Positions 28,585 through 34,733 of a stretch of 34,733 bases of DNA are shown piece after piece. The stretch lies in the NCBI GenBank assembly GCA_030595785.1, contig JAUVCG010000005.1:1-34733 (forward strand), read 5' to 3'. How positions within the stretch are numbered: the stretch's first letter is position 1; each line of letters opens with the position of its first letter. The position numbers and the translations under genes are program-made. Below the pieces are notes generated by a model. The model saw only the letters and a list, made by a program, of their open reading frames with translations. It ran no database searches and was not told where the DNA came from. The stretch comes from Kiritimatiellales bacterium (lineage in GTDB: Bacteria; Verrucomicrobiota; Kiritimatiellia; Kiritimatiellales; Pontiellaceae).

Positions 28585-30294
28585 TTATGGATTGCAGTGC
28601 GCTTCGATCTTGGCGGCGTTTTCCGGGTTGGCGGTTTTCCAAGCATCCATTTTTTCTTCGGACGGGGCGCGGAAGAGGAAGTAGATGGTGGAGGCGGCCA
28701 GCAGCACAATGATGGAGAGGACTTTATAGTTCATCAGACCCTTGGCTCCGGGAATCCGCAACGGCGTTAACGGGGAGTCCCAGGCCATGGATCGGTTCTC
28801 TTCCGTATTGGTGTCTTCGCCCATTTTTGAAACGATAATCATGATCAGGATGCAGATTCCGCAGAGAATGCCGGAGGCGTGCATTGAGCCCAGCGGCCAG
28901 CCCGTGTGCTTCTTGGCCAACTCAAGGCCGAAAACAATCATGCCCATGGTAAACCCGGACCACAGAGTGATGACGGCGGCCTTGGCGGTGGCCCGCTTCC
29001 AGAAGATGCCGACCATGAAGACGGCGGTGATCGGCGGGGCGACGTAGCAGATCATGGCGACGATCGCCTGGAAAATGGTGTCGAATTGACCGATGATCGG
29101 CGACCAGAGGATGGCCAGCACTACACTGGTAACCGTGGCGATACGACCGATGCGTACCAGCTTCTTGTTGGAGGTTTCGGGTCTGAAGCGTTTGTAGAGG
29201 TCGAAGGAGAACAGCGTGGCGATGGAGTTGAGGGCGCCGGCAATGGTGCCCATCAGTGCCGCCATCAAGGCCGCCACGATTAAGCCGCGCAGGCCGGATG
29301 GTAGTAGGTTTACAACCATGTGGGCGAAGGCCTCCTTGGAGTCGGCCAGTTCCGGGAGCAATCCCTTGTTGATCAGGGCCAGGCAAAGCAGGCCGGGCAA
29401 GACAAAGAGGAACATGGGCAACAGCTTGAGGAAGGCCGCAAACAGGGCGCCCGCCTTGCCATGTTCCTCGTTCTTGGCTCCGAGAACGCGTTGCACAATG
29501 GTCTGGTCGGTACACCAGTACCAAATGCCGATGACGGGATAGCCCACGAGCACGGCGTGCCAGGGCAGTCCGCTAAAATCATTTCCGTCGCGGATCACCG
29601 AGAGCATGTTGGGGCCGACCGTGGCTTGCAGGGTTTGCCAGTCGCCCAGCTTGTTGAAGGCGAAGATGGTGATGATGGTCGATCCAATCAGCAGCGTGGT
29701 GGTCTGGATGGCATCGGTCAGGGTGACGGCCAGAAGCCCGCCAACCACCACGTAGAGGCCGGTGGCCAGGGCGATCACAATCATGGTCGGGAATAGGGCG
29801 CTCAGCGCCGTGCTCCAGCCCATGAGGGCATTGATTACGGCTCCGCCTGCATAAAGGGAGACCCCAATATGGATGAAGATGGCGGAAATGATGGAGATGA
29901 AGGCCAGAAAGTCGCGGCTCTTTCGGCAGAATCGCTTCTCCAGGAAGTCCGGCAGGGTGGTGACGTGCGAGCGCAGGTAGAAGGGGACGAAGAAGACGGC
30001 CAACATGACCAGCGTGAAAATGGCGGCCAGCTCGAAGTTGGCATAGGCCATGCCCGTTTTGTAGCCCTGTTCGGCCAGCCCGACAATGTGAACGGTCGAA
30101 ATGTTGGTGGAAAAAAGCGATAGCCCGATGATCGGCCACTTCAGGGTGCGCGCCGCCAGAAAGTAGGCGCCCTCGTCTTGTTCTCCGCCTGATCGAGCGG
30201 CCTTGCGTTTTTGGAAATATGCCGAGCCGCAGCCGACCGTGATGATCATCAGCATGTAGCCGATCAAAATTGAAAAATCGAGTATGTTAAGCAT
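28585..30294 (-). CDS. Sodium:solute symporter (SSS family)
   Basis: WPIIGLSLFSTNISTVHIVGLAEQGYKTGMAYANFE, LPDFLEKRF, multiple TM segments, WYWCTDQTIVQRVLGAKNEEHGKAGALFAAFLK. Confidence 0.95.
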   Translation of the reverse strand: MLNILDFSILIGYMLMIITVGCGSAYFQKRKAARSGGEQDEGAYFLAARTLKWPIIGLSLFSTNISTVHIVGLAEQGYKTGMAYANFELAAIFTLVMLAVFFVPFYLRSHVTTLPDFLEKRFCRKSRDFLAFISIISAIFIHIGVSLYAGGAVINALMGWSTALSALFPTMIVIALATGLYVVVGGLLAVTLTDAIQTTTLLIGSTIITIFAFNKLGDWQTLQATVGPNMLSVIRDGNDFSGLPWHAVLVGYPVIGIWYWCTDQTIVQRVLGAKNEEHGKAGALFAAFLKLLPMFLFVLPGLLCLALINKGLLPELADSKEAFAHMVVNLLPSGLRGLIVAALMAALMGTIAGALNSIATLFSFDLYKRFRPETSNKKLVRIGRIATVTSVVLAILWSPIIGQFDTIFQAIVAMICYVAPPITAVFMVGIFWKRATAKAAVITLWSGFTMGMIVFGLELAKKHTGWPLGSMHASGILCGICILIMIIVSKMGEDTNTEENRSMAWDSPLTPLRIPGAKGLMNYKVLSIIVLLAASTIYFLFRAPSEEKMDAWKTANPENAAKIEAHCNP

Positions 30295-30433
30295 TAGGCA
30301 GTTATCTCCTTATTTTAAATATTTCCTTAATGTACTTATATAATGCCCCCGTTTAGGCAAAAAAACTTCCAAGATTGATGTTGGTAAAATTCCGACATCG
30401 TTCTCTTTGTGCTCACGAGCAAAGCAGTTCACG

Positions 30434-31249
30434 TTATGGGGCCATTCTTTTTTTTAGCACATCCAGCATATGAAGGTTAAGCTCCCATTGATCGGATACC
30501 GGCTCCTGTGTATGCGGAATCACCGGTGTGTAGGGCGGCGGTCCGAATTCGGTGGTAATGGTGAATGCCGACGATCCCTTCTCGTCATGCGCCGCAATGA
30601 TTTGATCCCACCATCCGAGATAGAGATCGACTGCTTCCCGCCATTCCGGCGCGCGCGGGTCGTTGACCTGCGGCCCCTGGTCATGCCCGATCCGGGCATG
30701 GATGTGATCAGCTCGTTCAATCGCCGCGTCAACCGATGCTTTTTGATCCTGTAGGAACGATTCCGAGACACAGCACCAGTGGGAAAAGTCGGCCGTAAGC
30801 CGAAGGCCGGGGCGTTGTTCCAGATAGCGACGTGTCAGGGCTGCGGAAAACGGAAAGCGCCCGCGATGCGTTTCATGCACCACCGGGACATTGAAGGCTT
30901 CGCCGATTTCTGCCGCGATATCAATCAACTCCAGGTTTTGCTCGAAGGTGAACCAGTCGCGCCCGGTATGGGAATTGATGAGCCGGGGTTTGAACGCTGC
31001 GATGCGCTCCAGACTGGCGCGGTAGTGCGCCCGGTGCGTTTCGAAGTCGGCCATTCGCGTGCCGGAATGCTGAGCAACATAATCCAATCCGTTCGCCGCC
31101 AGCAGCTCAATCTGCTTCTTTGCATCGTCCGGATCTTCCGCCAGATTAAGTTCCATGCCATTGAAGCCGGCCGCGGTAAGCCGCGCACAGTAGTGCTCGA
31201 ATTCTTCATGTTCATAGCCCCATTGGGGAGAGTAAAATTTGATCTCCAT
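30434..31249 (-). CDS. Sugar phosphate isomerase/epimerase (xylose-isomerase-like TIM barrel)
   Basis: Start MEIKFYSPQWGYEHEEFEHYCARLTAAGFNGMELNLAED at 31249; VPVVHETHRGRFPFS, LTADFSHWCC, HIHARIGHDQGPQVNDP. Confidence 0.87.
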   Translation of the reverse strand: MEIKFYSPQWGYEHEEFEHYCARLTAAGFNGMELNLAEDPDDAKKQIELLAANGLDYVAQHSGTRMADFETHRAHYRASLERIAAFKPRLINSHTGRDWFTFEQNLELIDIAAEIGEAFNVPVVHETHRGRFPFSAALTRRYLEQRPGLRLTADFSHWCCVSESFLQDQKASVDAAIERADHIHARIGHDQGPQVNDPRAPEWREAVDLYLGWWDQIIAAHDEKGSSAFTITTEFGPPPYTPVIPHTQEPVSDQWELNLHMLDVLKKRMAP

Positions 31250-31259
31250 AAAATCCTTT

Positions 31260-32648
31260 TCAATCGGGAAGACCCAGTTGAACCTCTCCGTTTTCAATCC
31301 GAACCGGGAATATCCGCATCTTATTGCAGGCCGGGGAGAGTGTAGCCTCTCCGGTGCGGATGTCGAAGCGTCCGTTGTGCGCCGGGCATTCGATCTGTCC
31401 GTCGATGACAAAACCGCGAGAAAGTTTGGCGCCGGCGTGCGAGCATTTGTTCGACATGGCGTGGTAGCCGTCGCTGAGGCGGTAGACGGCGTACTGCTCT
31501 CCATTATGCTGGAACTCCAGTACATCATCCGTCGGCATATCTTTTGCATCCGGTACGTCGATCCAGACCGATGGGCTGGATGCTTCTACAACCACGGTTT
31601 CACTCGCTTCTGTTTCAGGAACCGTTTCGGGTTTTCCAAGGTCTGGAAGATGGGTGCTCTGCGGCGTGGCGGGATATTCGGCCGGGAGCTGCGGCGTGAC
31701 GTGATAGTCATAGTCTTTCTGCTGCCGCAGAATCGTCGGGATAATTTCGCGGTAGGCGTGCCATACGCTTGGGTACATCGGCGGAAGCTGGTGCTTTATT
31801 TTTTTGTTCAGCTTGCGCAGCGCGTGGAATGGCACGGTCGGGAACATGTGGTGTTCGGTGTGGTACTGCATATTCCAATAGAGGAAACTGGTGATCGGAT
31901 CGACCCAAACATTGCGGCAGATCAGGCGGTGATCGTAGACGTTCTGCTCAAGACCGACATGCTGCGTGTCGTTGAGCAGGGTCGGGATGAAGGCTCCGTA
32001 GAAGCGGGCAAACAGGGTGTATACCAGCGGAAGAATGGTTCCGAAAACAAAGCAGGAGGCAATGATGAGGGCGTAGCCCAGCAGCCAAAGACGGGAGCTC
32101 CAGATCATGGCCTTCCAGTCGCTCTCAGGAACCAGTTCCTTGTCGGCAGGGGGAATGATACCGAAGGCATGGTTGATGATCGGGCCGGGTTTGAAAATGC
32201 CGATTCCGAAAAACTGGCCGACCAGGGTCGGGATGTCGGCCGGACGCGGGGTAATCACCTCGGGGTCATCGCCGATCAGGTAGGTGTAGGTATGGTGCTG
32301 GGCATGTCCCCAGCGATCATAGATCGGTTCCGCTCCATGGGCGAACCCGGAAATCCAGTGCACCAACTCATTCAGCCAGACGGATTTGAACACGGTCCGG
32401 TGATGGGTTTCGTGCATGAGATGGTTCAGGAAGCAATAGACGGTTCCATAGGCAAAAAATGCTGGAATCATCCACGGCGTGCCTATCGCGCGATAGGCGA
32501 GAATTCCGAGGCCGATGAGTACGGCGAAGAAGGCAACGGTGTGAGCCAGTCCTTTCAGGTCGCTTCGCTGCATAAGTGCCTTTATTTCCTCTCGGGAAAT
32601 ATCGCACCTATACCAACGATCGAGGGTGTCGATGTCGTCTGCTTTCAT
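31260..32648 (-). CDS. Membrane fatty-acid-desaturase-like di-iron oxygenase fused to a C-terminal Rieske [2Fe-2S] domain
   Basis: Histidine boxes HETHH, HAQHH, HTEHH with TM segments; C-terminal CSHAGAKLSRGFVIDGQIECPAHNGRFD (C-x-H / C-x2-H). Confidence 0.92.
   Translation of the reverse strand: MKADDIDTLDRWYRCDISREEIKALMQRSDLKGLAHTVAFFAVLIGLGILAYRAIGTPWMIPAFFAYGTVYCFLNHLMHETHHRTVFKSVWLNELVHWISGFAHGAEPIYDRWGHAQHHTYTYLIGDDPEVITPRPADIPTLVGQFFGIGIFKPGPIINHAFGIIPPADKELVPESDWKAMIWSSRLWLLGYALIIASCFVFGTILPLVYTLFARFYGAFIPTLLNDTQHVGLEQNVYDHRLICRNVWVDPITSFLYWNMQYHTEHHMFPTVPFHALRKLNKKIKHQLPPMYPSVWHAYREIIPTILRQQKDYDYHVTPQLPAEYPATPQSTHLPDLGKPETVPETEASETVVVEASSPSVWIDVPDAKDMPTDDVLEFQHNGEQYAVYRLSDGYHAMSNKCSHAGAKLSRGFVIDGQIECPAHNGRFDIRTGEATLSPACNKMRIFPVRIENGEVQLGLPD
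31634..31648. repeat. TTCCA-N5-TGGAA palindrome (TTCCAAGGTCTGGAA)
   Basis: Exact arms; in the linker between desaturase and Rieske domains. Confidence 0.8.
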
Positions 32649-32734
32649 GGTTGGTTCGCCTTGTGATTTCCCCCGAAAACACCCCGACTAAATCCTATTT
32701 ACTTCAGTACTATCGAGCTAAATATGGCACCGCT

Positions 32735-33063
32735 CTATTGGTCGGCATCGAGCGGAACAACGATGTTCCAGGCGTTCCCTCCGTCATCAAAACCGCCGCG
32801 TCCATCCAGAACCGCAAAACTCAGGTGGGTGAGCCGGCCGTCCTGCATTAAACCCTGTACGCGTTCGATCTGGCCCATTTGACGTTCGGAGCCATCGTCC
32901 CATTTGACCGCTTTGGTATAGGCCACCGGCTTTTCGTCCAGCTTCCAGTCGAGTCCATCTTTGGAATGGGCAAGGATGCCTCTTCCATGGCAATTGCGGC
33001 CCAGTTCCAAAGTCTTCGGGGGTCATGGCGCACGGTGGAGATGTCTTTCATGATAAATTCCAT
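32735..33063 (-). pseudogene. Glycosidase remnant (GH43/GH117-like C-terminus) with frameshift
   Basis: HSKDGLDWKLDEKPVAYTKAVKWDDGSERQMGQIERVQGLMQDGRLTHLSFAVLDGRGGFDDGGNAWNIVVPLDADQ preceded, in another frame, by MEFIMKDISTVRHDPRRLWNWAAIAMEEAS. Confidence 0.7.
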
Positions 33064-33184
33064 GTGGGCTCCTGTCCGCCGCCGCCGATGTCCAGCGTGC
33101 AGGCAACTTATACCTGCGTTAGGATGCGTCATATGTGTTCTGTCCTTGCTTCAATTCGAGTTAACTCTTTCAACCGCGTGCGGG

Positions 33185-34651
33185 CTAATCTGCCGGTTGC
33201 GGATCTGCCGACCAAGCTCCGATGTCAATCTCTCCGACTTGGGCAAAATCGCCATTGGCTCCGAGAACCTCCAATTTAACATAGCGCGCCACGCAGTTGT
33301 CAAACAGGGCAGTGTGGACGCGTGCATCGGCTTCCCATTCACCTTCGGAAACTATTTTAAAGGAGACGTTATCCTGACTGATTGAAACACGGTATTGAGT
33401 GACATTCCCTTCTTTAATGGAGCGTTCCGGTTTCATCCGGTGGGCTGGAACGCAGGTAAGCGCCTCCAGTCCTGACCAGCTTTTGCCGAGGTCGATCGTG
33501 ATGTGCTGGGGGAACTCCCTGTCGGTAGTCCATTCGGTATATTTCACGCCATTCATTCGACCATCAATTGCAAGGCTGGCATCGCCGCTGGACGCTTCGG
33601 CGTTGACGGGCATGACCGAATAGCTGATGTGCTTTGGTTGCGGGGGGAGCGGCGGACGTTCCATGTCGGGTTCCCACAGCTTACCTATATCCGCTAAAAG
33701 GTTCAGTTGGTTTTCTTCCAGCAAGCCATTGCGGTTCGGCAGGCACGCCAGCATATAGGTGCAGTAGCGCTCTTCGAGTTCTTTCAACATTTTAACAGCT
33801 TTTTGTGGATCGAGTCCTTTCTGAGCGGGGGTGTGTTCTCCCCAAAACCAACCGTTTCCTCCAACGAGTTTGTCGCAAATTGCAGAGCACAATTGATTAT
33901 CCGCCGGAGGATAAGCCCCCATGGGATATTCGAACATTACGTAGTCGTTGCGATAATACCCTTGGATATGTGTATTGTCACTCACCAAGCAGGCGGGTTG
34001 AAGCTCCCGGATCAACTCCCTGATTTCCCGAAAAGAGACCTGGTTATGCCCCGTATTCCAGTACCACCCGTCAAAAAACAGAAAATCGATCTTCCCGTAG
34101 TTGGTCAACAGTTCGGTAAGCTGGGTTTTGATAAACTCTATACGGTCTGGGGCAAGGGCTTTTCTCCCAATATGGTGGGTGCTGTCACAGATCGAATAAT
34201 AGAGCCCGACTCCAAGCCCTTTCTTACGGAATGCATCCACAAATTTTTTGACCACATCCTGTTTATACGGAGCACCGGCCACGTCGTATTCGGTGGTGGC
34301 ACTGTCCCACAGGCAAAATCCTTCATGGTGCTTGGTGGTCAGCAGACCGTAGGTCATGCCGGCTGATATCGCCGCATCGGCCCACTGATCACAATCAAGC
34401 GGTTGCGGATTGATTTCCTCAATCGAATGATTGGCTTCACCCCATCTAGCTCCATACGACATGATGTTATAGCAAATAAACATGCCGAACCGATGCTCAC
34501 TAAACTCGCGCTGTAGGTTCTCAAGCGGATCGATTATATTCTGTTGCGAGACCAACCGCGGAACGTCGGCCATACCGCAGCCGACCACCAGGAAGACAAG
34601 CAATAGCGACCGGACGATAAGGGTTTGAAACAAGGTTGTGTGTACATTCAT
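33185..34651 (-). CDS. GH29 alpha-L-fucosidase-like lipoprotein with C-terminal F5/8-type (discoidin-like) domain
   Basis: Lipobox-like VVGC; HRFGMFICYNIMSYGARWGE, GLLTTKHHEGFCLWDSATTEYDV, KIDFLFFDGWYW; C-terminal AIDGRMNGVKYTEW...YVKLEVLG. Confidence 0.9.
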   Translation of the reverse strand: MNVHTTLFQTLIVRSLLLVFLVVGCGMADVPRLVSQQNIIDPLENLQREFSEHRFGMFICYNIMSYGARWGEANHSIEEINPQPLDCDQWADAAISAGMTYGLLTTKHHEGFCLWDSATTEYDVAGAPYKQDVVKKFVDAFRKKGLGVGLYYSICDSTHHIGRKALAPDRIEFIKTQLTELLTNYGKIDFLFFDGWYWNTGHNQVSFREIRELIRELQPACLVSDNTHIQGYYRNDYVMFEYPMGAYPPADNQLCSAICDKLVGGNGWFWGEHTPAQKGLDPQKAVKMLKELEERYCTYMLACLPNRNGLLEENQLNLLADIGKLWEPDMERPPLPPQPKHISYSVMPVNAEASSGDASLAIDGRMNGVKYTEWTTDREFPQHITIDLGKSWSGLEALTCVPAHRMKPERSIKEGNVTQYRVSISQDNVSFKIVSEGEWEADARVHTALFDNCVARYVKLEVLGANGDFAQVGEIDIGAWSADPQPAD

Positions 34652-34733
34652 TATAGGTATTCCTTTTTATTTTAACGGGTTACTTCTTCCATTGCGATCG
34701 CGGCCCAGTCCCATAAGCGCTGTGGGTGATGGC

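Noticed and set aside
31239-32666. 475-aa plus-strand ORF antisense to the desaturase-Rieske gene
   Set aside because: No coherent domain; the minus strand has histidine boxes and Rieske ligands.
1-34733. Mobile element, CRISPR array, tRNA/rRNA or SusC/SusD pair
   Set aside because: No transposase/integrase motifs, regularly spaced direct repeats, tRNA-like sequence or TonB-dependent transporter pair were recognised by eye.

Overview
The window looks like part of a large polysaccharide-utilisation region, probably from a marine PVC-type bacterium; the Kiritimatiellae/Pontiella-like guess is inference from gene content. It is dense in sulfatases and CAZymes. Genes that look intact include four S1-type sulfatases, a secreted alpha/beta-hydrolase-like protein, a CBM6-containing beta-helix protein, a GH43, a GH3, a DUF2264 protein, a HAD hydrolase, a URO-D family protein, a secreted tandem RhaM-like protein, an SSS symporter, a TIM-barrel sugar isomerase/epimerase, a desaturase-Rieske fusion and a GH29. 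Two signals go beyond the gene list. (1) An interrupted palindrome TTCCA-N5-TGGAA (core TTCCAAnnnTTGGAA) occurs at least 9 times exactly, plus about 7 near matches and one compound hairpin. Most copies lie inside genes and are read in all three frames, so it behaves as a nucleotide-level element. (2) Many CAZyme genes are remnants in which the N-terminus and C-terminus of the family survive but the middle is missing (GH52, GH2, GH43, GH29, sulfatase, probably others), with frameshifts and gene-gene fusions. No transposase, CRISPR, tRNA or rRNA was recognised. All family calls are by eye from protein motifs, with no database search.
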